A DNA stretch of 64,000 nucleotides from Ignavibacteria bacterium (GCA_025612245.1 JAAXKQ010000008.1:114609-178608), one strand, 5' to 3'; positions 8,182-18,585 are shown, counted from the first letter of the stretch. Numbers and translations: made by a program. Notes: generated by a model not told the origin, from the letters alone.

Positions 8182-10182
8182 TTAAACGAACAGTGCGTTT
8201 ATCTGCGAATATACCTGTTCGTCCGTAAAGCCCGCAAGGTCAATTGACTTTGAACGGCAGATCGAGACGCACGTTCCGCATCCCTGGCATTTGCCTTCAT
8301 TTACGTGCGAAACAACTTTAATTACCTCACCCTTGCGGTTTTTAATTTCCTTTCTTTCAATTGCATTGTATGGGCATGCCGTGAGGCAGAACTCACAGTC
8401 GACGCATGTACTCTCATTTACCTTTGCCACGTAAGGCTCACGTTCCAATTCAAGCGAGCTGAAAAGGCCCAGTACCTTTGAAGCAGCTGCCGAGGCCTGT
8501 GCCACGGCTTCCGGTATATCCTTCGGGGCCTGGCAGGCTCCGGCTAAAAATATTCCGGCGCTGTTGGTCTCTACCGGACGAAGCTTCGGATGTGCTTCGG
8601 AAAGGAAGTGATACTGGTCATAGCCAACGCCAAGCTTCTGTGCCAGGGGAACGATGTCCGGCTGTGCCGAGATGGCTGTTGCCAGCACCACCATGTCGGC
8701 CGAAATTTCCACCTGTGCGCCGCTTAGCGTATCGGCACCCTTGACTATCAGTTTCCCGTTTTCCTCTGAAATCTTTGAAACCCTGCCCCGCAGGTAGACC
8801 GCTCCATCCTCCTCAATTGCACGGCGGACAAATTCATCGTAGTTCTTTCCGCCTGCCCTTATATCCATATAGAATACAAAAGCCTGCCCGTTATGCACCT
8901 TGTGCTTGTAGAGCATTGTGTGCTTTGCCGTATACATGCAGCAGATCTTTGAGCAGTAGCTCACTCCCTTGGCTTCATCCCTGGAACCAACGCACTGTAT
9001 GAATACAATTGTCTCCGGGACCTTGCCGTCCGAGGGGCGTTTTAATTCACCGTATGTGGGACCCGAGGCGCTTACCAGGCGCTCGAACTGGAGGCCGGAA
9101 ACAACATCCGGGTATTTCCCGTAGCCGTATTCGCCATAGCCTTTTAAGGTCTCATCGGTTTTCTTATCTATTGTATATAGGTCATATCCCGTAGCAACTA
9201 CAATTGCGCCAACTTCCTCGTTAACGAATGAATCCGTCTGGTCGAACCTGACGGCCTTGCGTCCGCAGATTTTCTCGCACAGGCCGCACTTCCCGTTGAT
9301 AAATTTCGTGCAGTGTTCGCGGTCTATTACCGGTTTATTCGGAACGGCCTGCGGGAAAGGCACATAAATGGCCTTGCGCATTCCCAGGCCCTCGTTAAAC
9401 TCGCTCGGGATTTTTTTCTGCGGGCACTTCTCCTGGCAGATGCCGCAGCCGGTGCAGAGGGTTTCATCTATGTAGCGTGCTTTTTTGCGTATGGTTACGT
9501 TAAAGTTTCCTATGTAGCCGGATACCTTTTCAATTTCAGAGTATGTGTAAAGCTTTATGTTCTTGTGCGTGTTTGCGCTTACCATCTTGGGTGTAAGTAT
9601 GCACTGCGAGCAGTCCAGCGTGGGAAAGGTTTCTGAAAGCTGCGCCATGTGGCCGCCGATGGAAGGAGATTTTTCAACCAGTATTACTTCCTTTCCACCT
9701 TCTGCAATGTCCAGTGCCGCCTGTATGCCCGCAATTCCGCCTCCAATTACGAGCGCTTTTTTCGTTACCGGTATCCTGATCGGGTCAAGCGGAATGTCAC
9801 GCTTTACCTTCTCTACCATAACGCGTATCAGGTCCAGCGCCTTTTCCGTTGCAACCGGCTTATCTTCGTGCACCCAGGAGCAGTGCTCCCTTATGTTTGC
9901 AATTTCGCACAGGAAAGGGTTCATTCCGGCTTCGGTAACGGTTCGCCTGAATGTCTTCTCGTGCATCAGCGGGCTGCAGCTTGCAACAACAACGCCCGAA
10001 AGGTTGTGCTCCTTAATGGCATCTTTAATCATGTTCTGCCCCGGGTCGGAACACATGTACTTATAATCCACCGCGTAGACTACATCCCTCAGGAGTGCGG
10101 CTCTTTTTGCTACAGCTGCACAGTCTACTGTCCGGCCTATATTCTCGCCGCAGTGGCAAACAAAAACACCTATGCGGGCCAT
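8182..10182 (-). CDS. hdrA: HdrA: FAD-containing bifurcating subunit of heterodisulfide reductase
   Basis: A 666-residue, full-length HdrA. In order it has an N-terminal domain with cysteines at 9, 11, 44, 69 and 101. Then comes a thioredoxin-reductase-like FAD domain (GGGIAG at 147-152, glycine-rich IGGHMAQ near 175-181) and the HdrA-type CSQC at 191-194. An inserted ferredoxin domain follows (Cys243/246/249/253 and 291/299/302/306), and a C-terminal 2x[4Fe-4S] domain (593/596/599/603 and 632/635/638/642). In known complexes its FAD is the bifurcation site, splitting electrons between ferredoxin and a disulfide reduced at HdrB. Position 44 is an ordinary Cys, with no sign of selenocysteine. 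AAGGAG lies 9 bases before the ATG. Family assignment is very sure; the reaction is inferred from the family. Confidence 0.95.
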   Translation of the reverse strand: MARIGVFVCHCGENIGRTVDCAAVAKRAALLRDVVYAVDYKYMCSDPGQNMIKDAIKEHNLSGVVVASCSPLMHEKTFRRTVTEAGMNPFLCEIANIREHCSWVHEDKPVATEKALDLIRVMVEKVKRDIPLDPIRIPVTKKALVIGGGIAGIQAALDIAEGGKEVILVEKSPSIGGHMAQLSETFPTLDCSQCILTPKMVSANTHKNIKLYTYSEIEKVSGYIGNFNVTIRKKARYIDETLCTGCGICQEKCPQKKIPSEFNEGLGMRKAIYVPFPQAVPNKPVIDREHCTKFINGKCGLCEKICGRKAVRFDQTDSFVNEEVGAIVVATGYDLYTIDKKTDETLKGYGEYGYGKYPDVVSGLQFERLVSASGPTYGELKRPSDGKVPETIVFIQCVGSRDEAKGVSYCSKICCMYTAKHTMLYKHKVHNGQAFVFYMDIRAGGKNYDEFVRRAIEEDGAVYLRGRVSKISEENGKLIVKGADTLSGAQVEISADMVVLATAISAQPDIVPLAQKLGVGYDQYHFLSEAHPKLRPVETNSAGIFLAGACQAPKDIPEAVAQASAAASKVLGLFSSLELEREPYVAKVNESTCVDCEFCLTACPYNAIERKEIKNRKGEVIKVVSHVNEGKCQGCGTCVSICRSKSIDLAGFTDEQVYSQINALFV

Positions 10183-10206
10183 ATTGGAATACTCCTTTGT
10201 TAAATC

Positions 10207-11067
10207 CTACTTCTTCAGCAGTTCCGCGGCACTTACAAAATGGGAATTAAACCCGAGCTCTTCTTTAGAAAGGCCCAGGGCAAGACCTATTAGCTGCGTA
10301 ACGTAGACTACCGGCATTCTGAAATCTGTATTAAATTTTTTATTTATCTGCGACTGCCTCATATCCAGGTTAGCCTGGCAAAGCGGGCATGCAACTGCAA
10401 TCATTTCCGCACCACCGGCCTGTGCAGAAGTAAAAATCCTGCGCCCGAGCTCCAGCACTATGTCCGTCTCGGGAATGGCGTGGCTTCCGCCGCAGCATTC
10501 TGTCTTGCAGGACCATCTAACCGGGTTTCCTCCAATGAGTCTTACCAGGTCATCCATCGACACCGGATCCTCAGCGTCGTCGAAATTTAAGACCTTTGAG
10601 GGACGAACCAGGAGACAGCCATAATAACATGCGACGTTAAGACCCTCCAGGGGTTTTTCAATGGCTGCCTTCAGGTTGTCCTGACCATAGATATCCCGGA
10701 AAAATTCCAGGATATTGTAAACTTTCATGTCGCGCTCCATTACGCCGCCTGTAAGCTCATTCATCCTTTTATTTACCTCGGGTGAATGCTTTACAGCGTA
10801 AGAAGCGTTCTTTAGCCTGTTATAGCAGGCTGCACAGGGGGCAAGTATATCCTCCAGGCCCTGTCTTGAAGCATTTAACAGGTTGTTGTATGCAAGAGCA
10901 ACTCCCAGTTCCTCTTTTGTTGTGTGCGCCGGCGTGGCACCGCAGCAGTTCCAGTCCTCTACTTCACTTAATTCTATGCCCAGCTTTCCGCATACCGCTT
11001 TAAGTGAAATGTTGTATTCCTTTGCAGTCGAGTGCAGCGAACATCCCGGATAATAACCGTAAGCCAT
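10207..11067 (-). CDS. hdrB: HdrB: heterodisulfide-reducing subunit with two CCG domains
   Basis: A 286-residue HdrB with both cysteine-rich CCG motifs intact. The first is Cys9, Cys41-42 and Cys78/81. The second is Cys151, Cys191-192 and Cys227/230. In methanogens these bind two non-cubane [4Fe-4S] clusters at which CoM-S-S-CoB is split. Bacteria with Hdr-Flx lack that substrate, and DsrC or another thiol protein has been proposed instead. No dsrC-like gene is present in this window. AGGAGA precedes the ATG. It follows hdrC by 12 bases, in the operon order hdrC-hdrB-hdrA. Confidence 0.95.
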   Translation of the reverse strand: MAYGYYPGCSLHSTAKEYNISLKAVCGKLGIELSEVEDWNCCGATPAHTTKEELGVALAYNNLLNASRQGLEDILAPCAACYNRLKNASYAVKHSPEVNKRMNELTGGVMERDMKVYNILEFFRDIYGQDNLKAAIEKPLEGLNVACYYGCLLVRPSKVLNFDDAEDPVSMDDLVRLIGGNPVRWSCKTECCGGSHAIPETDIVLELGRRIFTSAQAGGAEMIAVACPLCQANLDMRQSQINKKFNTDFRMPVVYVTQLIGLALGLSKEELGFNSHFVSAAELLKK

Positions 11068-11079
11068 TTATTTCTTCTC

Positions 11080-11655
11080 CTAATGCTCTTTTTTTTCTTC
11101 CCTGTCTTCAAAGTAAGAGGAATTTGCAAATATATTCTTAAGCCTTTCCTTGTTTTTAATGCTCTGAGGCAGGAAAGAAAGCTTTCCTTTCAAAAGCATT
11201 GCAGGGGCAATCGTGGCATTCTTGAACGGCGTGCCGTTCTTCAGGTTAAAGGTAACTGTCATGCCGAACTCAAAGAGCCGGCCGTTTGATTTTACAGAAT
11301 CCAGAAATGCCCCGGAAAAATTGCTGACTGCCTTGACCGCGGGCCTGAGCCCCTCTTTGCAGGCAAGTATTCGGATGGTCTCCATTACTTTTGCTACATC
11401 TATTTTCATCGGACAGCGTTCCGAGCATGTCGTACACGTGGCGCAAAGGTATGGTGTTTTGGAATTGAGAACAGCCTGCCTCTGATTTAACTGAATCAGC
11501 CTCATCAGCCTGGTGGGGGATTCTTCTACAAACTCTCCGACAGGGCACCCGGCAGAGCACTTGCCGCATTGATAACAGTCGGAAATGCTGCAGCCGCTAA
11601 GATGCTCAATTTCGTTTGCGAATTGATTGACATTATTGTCCAGTTTCAACTGCAT
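11080..11655 (-). CDS. hdrC: HdrC: 4Fe-4S subunit of heterodisulfide reductase
   Basis: A 191-residue ferredoxin-type protein with two [4Fe-4S] motifs, Cys27/30/33/37 (CYQCGKCSAGCP) and Cys71/74/77/81 (CATCTTCSERCP). They lie in a helical scaffold, as in HdrC of methanogens. It should pass electrons from HdrA to the catalytic HdrB. It is the first gene of the seven-gene leftward operon; GGAG lies 8 bases before the ATG. A Bacteroidota-like -7 element (TATATTTG, 11732-11739) lies about 75 bases upstream. Confidence 0.92.
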   Translation of the reverse strand: MQLKLDNNVNQFANEIEHLSGCSISDCYQCGKCSAGCPVGEFVEESPTRLMRLIQLNQRQAVLNSKTPYLCATCTTCSERCPMKIDVAKVMETIRILACKEGLRPAVKAVSNFSGAFLDSVKSNGRLFEFGMTVTFNLKNGTPFKNATIAPAMLLKGKLSFLPQSIKNKERLKNIFANSSYFEDREEKKEH

Positions 11656-12142
11656 ACTGAGACTCCGGAATTATGATTTAATTCAGAAAACTGCAGCCCC
11701 TTTTGTGCAGGCACGTCCTTTTTTTTCGGCGCAAATATAGTTACATATTCTTCAGACTGAAAACTTTTTGATTTACCCTCTTAAATATGCGGACTGCTAT
11801 TTTTTATATATGTATCAAATTCTCTGCCTGAAAAGTCGGAGCCTAAATATCAGAGTTTTGGCATAATTTCGCTCAAAAAAGGAACTTTCACTAACAGGTC
11901 TTTTCAATTTTGGCTAATTCCGGTTACTAATTTTGAGAATTACTCGGAAGTTTCCCGGATTTTTAAAGTGTATTTTTTTTATCATTTGCAAAAACTGCCC
12001 TTATTCTAATATTTATTTTTCCTTTTTATGACTCTGAGGCCCGGAAGTTATTTTCCTTTTTTCGGGAACCAGAACCTCTCTTTTTTTCCTGTGCCTTGGA
12101 GAAAACAATAGTTTTTAATTTTTTAGTTTAACGGATGGCTTT
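11656..12142. other. AT-rich divergent intergenic region between hdrC and the ABM gene
   Basis: 487 bases without a credible gene. It is AT-rich with several T and A tracts. On the minus strand it holds a TATATTTG promoter-like element for hdrC. I see no RNA gene, no strong hairpin and no recognisable operator. Promoters of both flanking genes must lie here. Confidence 0.6.
11732..11739 (-). promoter_or_regulatory. Bacteroidota-type -7 element upstream of the hdr-flx operon
   Basis: TATATTTG on the minus strand fits the TAnnTTTG consensus of Bacteroidota primary sigma factor promoters. The position about 20 bases upstream is T-rich (TTTT) rather than TTG, so the -33 element is weak. Confidence 0.35.
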
Positions 12143-12460
12143 ATGTATTTAATGATTTGGGAATTCCACACAAAACCGGGCTTCGACAGAAGCTTTGAAG
12201 AGGCTTACGGGCAAAACGGCTTGTGGGACAGGCTATTCAGGCAGGATACGGAATTTCTTGGAACGGAGCTCCTTAAATGCTCTGAAATGAACGGACACTA
12301 TGTTACAATCGACCGCTGGACTACCGAGGAAGCTTACAAGAGCTTCAAAGAGCGCATGAAAAGTGAAATTAAATCTATCGACGAGCGCTGCAGCAACCTT
12401 ACGGACCATGAAGCCCCGCTGGGCGGATTCTTCAATAATTCATTTGCCTTCTCTCGCTAA
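12143..12460 (+). CDS. ABM-like (dimeric alpha-beta barrel) protein
   Basis: A 105-residue protein that starts with a beta-strand/loop pattern (MYLMIWEFHTKPGFDRSFEEAYG). It continues with the helix, strand and helix order of the antibiotic biosynthesis monooxygenase/dimeric alpha-beta barrel fold, including VTIDRWTTEEAYKSF. Such proteins are small monooxygenases, heme-handling proteins or stress-related enzymes; no active-site residues let me choose. It is a single gene, followed by a terminator-like hairpin, divergent from the hdr operon. The ribosome site is weak. Confidence 0.65.
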   Translation: MYLMIWEFHTKPGFDRSFEEAYGQNGLWDRLFRQDTEFLGTELLKCSEMNGHYVTIDRWTTEEAYKSFKERMKSEIKSIDERCSNLTDHEAPLGGFFNNSFAFSR

Positions 12461-12560
12461 ATAGACAATAATAGCGGCTGAAATCTAACTAATATATATG
12501 CTACTTTTTTCTGGGGGACAACTCTTTGCAGGCCTTTTAATATTCTCGGTTTAAGGCTTA

Positions 12561-12600
12561 AAAAGACAGGGCGGCTGAACAAAAGCGCCCTGCTTTCTTA
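12561..12600 (+). terminator. Terminator after the ABM gene
   Basis: CAGGGCG (12567-12573) pairs with CGCCCTG (12586-12592), followed by a T-rich tail (CTTTCTTATT). It lies about 105 bases after the ABM stop and before glycogen phosphorylase. Confidence 0.5.
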
Positions 12601-12709
12601 TTATTGCTTCTTTTTTACTGCCCTCTGTTACAGGATTTTTAAGAATTTATAATTATCTTAAAAATAAATAACCCGCTCACTAAAAGTAACCTGCACCAGG
12701 AATTGTACA

Positions 12710-15193
12710 ATGAAGCACAGGAACGGTTCGGTCTTCTTTACAGACAGCGAAAGAGCAACAGACTATTCCATTACAAACCAGTTTGCCGAGCACATGGAAT
12801 TTATGCTCGTTAAGGACAAAATTACCGCAACCGCAGAGGATATCTACTACGCGCTTTCCATGTCCGTACGCGACAGGCTCGTACGCAACTGGCTGCGCAC
12901 TCAGCAGTTATACAAGGAAAAGGACGTTAAGAAGGTTTATTACCTTTCGCTCGAATTTTTAATGGGCCGCCTCCTTGGAAATTCGCTCATTAACATGGGC
13001 TTCTACGACGAGTGCTTTCACATACTCCACAAAAACGGCTACTTCCTTGAAGACATCAGGGAATCTGAAAAAGAAATGGGGCTTGGCAACGGCGGCCTGG
13101 GCCGCCTGGCGGCATGCTTTCTGGACTCTATGGCAACACTTGAGCTGCCAGCATTCGGCTACGGGATCCGATATGAATTCGGCATATTTAAGCAGGAAAT
13201 TCTAAACGGCTACCAGGTCGAACAGCCCGATAACTGGCTTAGCTACGGAAACCCCTGGGAGATCTTAAGGCGCGAGATTACATTCAGGGTCAGGTTCTCC
13301 GGAGGGGTCATTGTCTTAAAGGATGAAAAAGGAGAATTGAAATTTGACTGGACCGACACCGAAGACGTGCTTGCCGTTGCTTACGATATACCGGTGCCGG
13401 GCTATAAAACCCGTACTGTCAATAACCTCAGGCTCTGGCAGGCAAAGGCCACGAGCGAGTTTAACTTCAAGGAGTTTAACAGCGGCAACTACCTTGCAGC
13501 CGTCGAAAGCAAAAATACATCCGAGAACATTTCAAAAGTGCTCTACCCGAACGACACCTTTGAACGCGGCAAATACCTGCGCCTGCGCCAGGAATACTTC
13601 TTTGTCTCTGCCACGCTGCAGGACATAATCCGCAAGTACAGGATCAACCACAAAACTTTCGCCAGATTTGCCGAAAAAACTGCCATACAGCTGAACGATA
13701 CACACCCCGTTCTGGCTATACCGGAACTAATGCGCATACTTTTGGATGAGGAGCACCTGGGGTGGGATGAGGCCTGGGACGTTACGGCGAGAACCTTTGC
13801 CTACACGAACCACACCGTCGTGCCGGAGGCGTTGGAGGAGTGGCCTGTTGCAATCTTTGAACAGCTCCTGCCAAGGCACCTCCAGATCATCTATGAAATT
13901 AATTACCGCTTCCTGGAATTTGCAAGGGACAGCTTTACCAAAGATGAAGCCGTAATCTCCCGTATGTCAATTATCGGGGAGTTTCCCGAAAAAACCATAC
14001 GCATGGCAAACCTGGCAATCATCTGCTGCCACACCGTAAACGGCGTTTCACGTATGCACACCGGAATACTAAAAAGCCGCCTTTTCCCCGAATTTAACCG
14101 GATCTTTCCGGGTAAATTTATCAACATTACAAACGGCATAACCCCGAGAAGATGGCTTAAGATTGCAAATCCCTACCTGTCGCTTCTTATAGATGAGAAG
14201 CTCGGAAACGGCTGGGCAAAGGACCTAAAAAGCCTCAAAGAGCTCGAAAAATATCTCTCCGACGAGGAGTTCCTTGAAAACTGGCGCCACGCAAAGTGGC
14301 TCAGAAAAAAAATCCTCTCCGAGCACATCGAAATTGAGCACGGAATAAGGCCCCCCGAGAACTCCTTGTTCGACGTACAGGTAAAAAGATTCCACGAATA
14401 TAAAAGACAGATGCTTAACATTCTTCACGTAATTACGCTCTATAACAGGATAAAAGATAACCCGAAGGGGGACTTTGTACCAAGAACCGTAATTTTCTCC
14501 GGAAAAGCAGCCCCGGCATACTCCATGGCTAAACTCACCATTAAGCTCATTAACTCTGTAGCCGATGTAATAAATAATGACCCCGAAGCAGGGAACAAAT
14601 TAAAGGTTTTTTTCCTTAAGAATTATTCCGTTACTCTCGCGCAAAAAATAATTCCCGCGGCCGACTTGTCGGAACAGATCTCAACTGCCGGCTTTGAGGC
14701 CTCGGGCACAGGCAATATGAAGCTCGCCTTAAACGGGGCACTTACAATCGGCACGCTCGACGGTGCAAACGCGGAAATTATGGATGCGGCCGGGGAAAAT
14801 AACATGTTTATCTTCGGTCTTACGGCCGAAGAGGTCCAAAGCTATAAAAGCCAAGGCTATAACCCTATGGAATATTATACGAATAACCCCGGTCTAAGAA
14901 GGGTAATTGACATGATCCGGGAAAGCTACTTTAACCCCAAGGAACCCGGCATATTTCAGCCCTTGATTGACAGCCTGCTCAAGGTGGACTATTATATGCT
15001 CTTTGCAGATTATGACTCCTACATTTCTGCGCAGGATTCGGCCTCAAGGCTATTCCTGGACAGGAAAGAATGGACCCGGAAATCCATACTTAATACGGCA
15101 AGAATGGGCTGGTTCTCCAGCGACCGGGCAATTAAGGAATATTCGCGAAACGTCTGGCACGTAAGCAGGGTAAAAGGGGAAAGCGGCAGATGA
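12710..15193 (+). CDS. glgP: Glycogen/starch phosphorylase
   Basis: An 827-residue GT35 phosphorylase, the normal bacterial length. It releases glucose-1-phosphate from alpha-1,4-glucans using pyridoxal phosphate. The PLP lysine is Lys671 in EASGTGNMKLALNGAL. The N-terminal YYLSLEFLMGRLL and GLGNGGLGRLAACFLDS motifs are typical, as is the KRFHEYKRQ sugar/phosphate-site stretch near residue 560. It is a lone gene with no glgA, glgB or glgX beside it. The cytoplasmic role in mobilising glycogen fits a fermentative or starvation-adapted cell. The ribosome site is weak (AGGA about 9 bases before the ATG), but the start matches the family. Confidence 0.95.
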   Translation: MKHRNGSVFFTDSERATDYSITNQFAEHMEFMLVKDKITATAEDIYYALSMSVRDRLVRNWLRTQQLYKEKDVKKVYYLSLEFLMGRLLGNSLINMGFYDECFHILHKNGYFLEDIRESEKEMGLGNGGLGRLAACFLDSMATLELPAFGYGIRYEFGIFKQEILNGYQVEQPDNWLSYGNPWEILRREITFRVRFSGGVIVLKDEKGELKFDWTDTEDVLAVAYDIPVPGYKTRTVNNLRLWQAKATSEFNFKEFNSGNYLAAVESKNTSENISKVLYPNDTFERGKYLRLRQEYFFVSATLQDIIRKYRINHKTFARFAEKTAIQLNDTHPVLAIPELMRILLDEEHLGWDEAWDVTARTFAYTNHTVVPEALEEWPVAIFEQLLPRHLQIIYEINYRFLEFARDSFTKDEAVISRMSIIGEFPEKTIRMANLAIICCHTVNGVSRMHTGILKSRLFPEFNRIFPGKFINITNGITPRRWLKIANPYLSLLIDEKLGNGWAKDLKSLKELEKYLSDEEFLENWRHAKWLRKKILSEHIEIEHGIRPPENSLFDVQVKRFHEYKRQMLNILHVITLYNRIKDNPKGDFVPRTVIFSGKAAPAYSMAKLTIKLINSVADVINNDPEAGNKLKVFFLKNYSVTLAQKIIPAADLSEQISTAGFEASGTGNMKLALNGALTIGTLDGANAEIMDAAGENNMFIFGLTAEEVQSYKSQGYNPMEYYTNNPGLRRVIDMIRESYFNPKEPGIFQPLIDSLLKVDYYMLFADYDSYISAQDSASRLFLDRKEWTRKSILNTARMGWFSSDRAIKEYSRNVWHVSRVKGESGR

Positions 15194-15407
15194 AAATTCC
15201 TTGTTTTTTAAGCTTTTCCAGGCTTCAGAACCTTGGACATCATCCTTTCCCCCGAATTTATTTTACCTTGAATAGCTGATCTGTTTTGCGGATATTTACA
15301 AATCAAATGCATGGATTTGGCTGCTCTGAAGAAGAAAATCACAAGGGGGAGGTAAAGCGGCATTTTAATTTTTACTTTGTCTATCGAACTTTGTACATTA
15401 AACCTAT

Positions 15408-17273
15408 ATGAAATTTAGAATTCTCACATGTTTATTCTTCATTCTTACAGGATACGCTTCCGTATCTGCCCAGTTTAATGACCTTTATAACCGTCTGCGC
15501 CTGGGACAAAGCTACGAGCAGGCAGGGGACCTGCAGAAGGCAAAGACTATCTATGAGGACCTCTACAGACAGCAGCCGGATAATTTCCAGTTCTTCGATG
15601 CCTTGGTAAAAGTTTACACACAGCTGAAAAACTACACTGAGGCAGCCTCGATGATTGAAAAAAGGATTCAGACAACTCCGCAGGACATTAATCTTTACGG
15701 ACTGCTCGGAAGCACTTACTACCTTAAGGGTGATGAGAATAAGGGCAATGAGGTCTGGGATAAGGCACTGCAGGTGCTCCCGGATAAACCGATGACATAC
15801 AGGGTTCTGGCCAATTACGCCATTGAAAGAAGAGCTTTTGATAAAGCGGCAGAAATACTCCGCAAGGGCAGGGCCATATCTGCTGATTCCTACACCTTCT
15901 CCTTTGATCTTGCAAACCTGTACTCAATTACAATGAAATTCAAGGACGCGGCAGAAGAGTACTGCTATATACTCTCAAAAGAACCGGATCAGATGAACCT
16001 TGTGCAGACCAGGATCGCCTCCTACATCAATAAGCCCGACGCCCTGGCACTTACGGTGGATGTAGTGGAAAAGTGGGCAAATGAACACACTGACAATATA
16101 GATTTTAACCTCCTTCTGGGCTGGCTTTTCATGGAAAGCAACGATTACGCGAAAGCCTACGACATTTATCTTAAAATCGACAAGGCTCACAGCAATTCCG
16201 GCGCCGAGATATTCGGCTTTGCTCAAAGAGCGCTGCAGGAAGGACACTTTGAGGAGGCTTCCAAAGCTTTTAAGAAAATATTCGAATCCTACCCGAACAG
16301 CCCCTTTACACCCAATGCAAAGATCGGGTATGCAAAAACCCTCGAAGCTTCGCTGGATAAGAAATATAACGTAAAGGACACTAACTGGAAACCCTTCGGA
16401 AACGTTAACCAAAGCAACAATTCCGAATACCAGGAAGCAGTTCAGGCCTATAAGGAACTCCTGAAGAGCTACCAGGGAATGGAAGTTACAAATGAAGCCA
16501 ACTTCAGGATCGGCGTAATCCAGATGGACAGGTTTAACGACCTTCAGGCGGCCGAAAGCTCCTTTAAGCAGGTAGTAGATAATTCCTTCCTCTCCGACTT
16601 TGCCGAACAGTCCTTGGTGCGCCTGGCTGAAATTGAAATCCTAAAGGGAAACCTTCAGCTTGCAGGCGACTATTACACCAGGGCAAGCGATAACCCGAGA
16701 GCTTCGAGCTCAGATAAGAACTTTGCCGAATTTATGAGGGGAAGAATTGAATTCTGGAACGGCAACTTCGCCCTTGCAACACAAATACTGGCAACGGTGG
16801 AAGGTAACTTCGAGGACAACCATACGAACGATGCAATTGAACTCTCGCTTCTGATTAATACTTCCAAGGCCGATTCGCTTAGCCTCCTTAACTTTGCCAA
16901 GGCCGACATGCTGACATTCAAGAAGCAGTTTAAGGAAGCCTCCGAGCACTACATGGAGCTTTCAAAAAACGAAAACCTCCTGACGCTGCACGACCTCTCG
17001 GCTTTCCGTTATGCCGAGATGATTCTGGCCGCGGATAACCTCCCGGTTGCAGTCGAACTGCTTAGCGGCATTTCTGCCGATGCCGAAAAAAACATCTATG
17101 CCGATCACGCACTCTACCTTTTAGGGCAGATATACCAGTACGGGATCAAAGATAATGCAAAAGCAGTTGAGTCCTACGAGAATTTGCTTGCAAAATTCCC
17201 AAACTCCTTATATCTTGATGACGCCAGAGAAAATATTAGTAAACTGAAAAATAAACCGAGTGATAATCTATGA
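15408..17273 (+). CDS. Exported tetratricopeptide-repeat protein
   Basis: A 621-residue protein with a signal peptide at residues 1-21 (ending SVSAQ). The rest is built of helix-turn-helix TPR units, clear at about 29-160 (for example [21 protein letters not shown]) and again at 335-400 and 500-610 with YbgF/BamD-like periplasmic-TPR patterns. It probably acts in the periplasm as a protein-protein scaffold; the partner is unknown. Its stop overlaps the ATG of clpX by four bases, so the two are translationally coupled, an unexpected pairing of an exported and a cytoplasmic protein. Confidence 0.8.
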   Translation: MKFRILTCLFFILTGYASVSAQFNDLYNRLRLGQSYEQAGDLQKAKTIYEDLYRQQPDNFQFFDALVKVYTQLKNYTEAASMIEKRIQTTPQDINLYGLLGSTYYLKGDENKGNEVWDKALQVLPDKPMTYRVLANYAIERRAFDKAAEILRKGRAISADSYTFSFDLANLYSITMKFKDAAEEYCYILSKEPDQMNLVQTRIASYINKPDALALTVDVVEKWANEHTDNIDFNLLLGWLFMESNDYAKAYDIYLKIDKAHSNSGAEIFGFAQRALQEGHFEEASKAFKKIFESYPNSPFTPNAKIGYAKTLEASLDKKYNVKDTNWKPFGNVNQSNNSEYQEAVQAYKELLKSYQGMEVTNEANFRIGVIQMDRFNDLQAAESSFKQVVDNSFLSDFAEQSLVRLAEIEILKGNLQLAGDYYTRASDNPRASSSDKNFAEFMRGRIEFWNGNFALATQILATVEGNFEDNHTNDAIELSLLINTSKADSLSLLNFAKADMLTFKKQFKEASEHYMELSKNENLLTLHDLSAFRYAEMILAADNLPVAVELLSGISADAEKNIYADHALYLLGQIYQYGIKDNAKAVESYENLLAKFPNSLYLDDARENISKLKNKPSDNL

Positions 17274-18523
17274 GTAAAAAAAATAATAACAAGTCTGTGA
17301 ATTGTTCTTTCTGCGGCAGGGACGGCAGTGAAGTTTCCAGCATGGTTGCCGGTCCTGACGTATATATCTGCGATATATGCATAACTACAAGCGTCGACAT
17401 ACTGAAGAATAATCTGGCCGCTTATACGGGAAAGACAAAAAACGACTACGTGCTTACGCCTGAAATGATTAAGAAAAATCTGGATGAATATGTAATCGAC
17501 CAGGAAAGGGCAAAGAAAGTGCTTTCGGTTGCCGTCTATAACCATTATAAAAGAGTTCAGTCGAAATCCACTTTCTTCGAACTCGACGACGTTGAAATCG
17601 AAAAAAGCAACATTCTCCTTATCGGCCCGACAGGCGTCGGAAAGACACTCCTTGCACAGACTTTAGCCAGGATACTGGATGTCCCGTTCGCAATTGCTGA
17701 TGCCACAACGCTTACTGAAGCCGGCTACGTGGGTGACGACGTGGAAACAGTACTGGTAAGGCTCCTACAGGCAGCCGACTACAACCTGGAAAAAGCCCAG
17801 AAGGGTATAGTATATATAGATGAAATCGACAAAATTGCACGCAAGAGCGAAAGTACTTCCATTACAAGGGACGTCTCGGGCGAAGGCGTGCAGCAGGCTC
17901 TGCTGAAAATCCTTGAAGGCACCGTTGCAGGCGTTCCACCAAGAGGCGGTCGCAAGCACCCGGAACAGAGCCTCATCAATGTAAATACAAAGAATATTCT
18001 TTTTATCGTAGGCGGGGCATTTGCCGGAATTGAAAACATCATTGCCTCCAGAATCAATAAAAACAAAATGGGCTTCGGAAGCGAAATTACGGGAAGCCAC
18101 GACATGAACCCCGACGACCTGATGAGCCTCGTTCAGCCGGAAGACCTGCTTAAATACGGACTCATCCCCGAACTGATCGGGCGTCTGCCCGTTACGGCTC
18201 CATTGCAGTCGCTTTCAAAGGAAGGGCTCAAGAACATACTTACAGAGCCTAAAAACGCTCTTTTGAAACAGTATAAAAAGCTCTTCTTAATGGAAGGCGT
18301 TGAACTGGAATTCGACCCCTTTGCAATTGACGCCATCGTTCAGAAGGCAATTGAAAGAAAAACAGGTGCCAGGGCACTCCGCTCAATTCTGGAAGAATTC
18401 CTGCTCGAGATAATGTTCGAACTCCCGTCTATGGATAATATTGATAAGTGTGTCATTACAAAAGATACGGTTGTAAACGGCGACAAACCCGTTTATATTG
18501 AAGCCGACAGAAAGTCAGCTTAA
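17270..18523 (+). CDS. clpX: ClpX, ATP-dependent unfoldase of the ClpXP protease
   Basis: A 417-residue AAA+ unfoldase that recognises and threads substrates into ClpP. The N-terminal zinc-binding domain uses Cys12, 15, 34 and 37. Walker A is GPTGVGKT at 119-126, Walker B is [10 protein letters not shown], and RKHPEQ and [11 protein letters not shown] belong to the pore and sensor regions. Neither tig nor clpP is adjacent, unlike the usual tig-clpP-clpX order. Instead it is coupled to the TPR gene through an ATGA overlap. A strong terminator follows. Confidence 0.96.
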   Translation: MSKKNNNKSVNCSFCGRDGSEVSSMVAGPDVYICDICITTSVDILKNNLAAYTGKTKNDYVLTPEMIKKNLDEYVIDQERAKKVLSVAVYNHYKRVQSKSTFFELDDVEIEKSNILLIGPTGVGKTLLAQTLARILDVPFAIADATTLTEAGYVGDDVETVLVRLLQAADYNLEKAQKGIVYIDEIDKIARKSESTSITRDVSGEGVQQALLKILEGTVAGVPPRGGRKHPEQSLINVNTKNILFIVGGAFAGIENIIASRINKNKMGFGSEITGSHDMNPDDLMSLVQPEDLLKYGLIPELIGRLPVTAPLQSLSKEGLKNILTEPKNALLKQYKKLFLMEGVELEFDPFAIDAIVQKAIERKTGARALRSILEEFLLEIMFELPSMDNIDKCVITKDTVVNGDKPVYIEADRKSA

Positions 18524-18550
18524 ATTTATTTTGTTGAAATAGTTTGAAAA

Positions 18551-18585
18551 TAAAAGGAAGATCATCTGTCTTCCTTTTATTTTTT
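18551..18585 (+). terminator. Rho-independent terminator after clpX
   Basis: A perfect 11-bp stem (18551-18561 with 18569-18579), a 7-base loop and a run of T residues follow the clpX stop by 27 bases. Confidence 0.85.
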
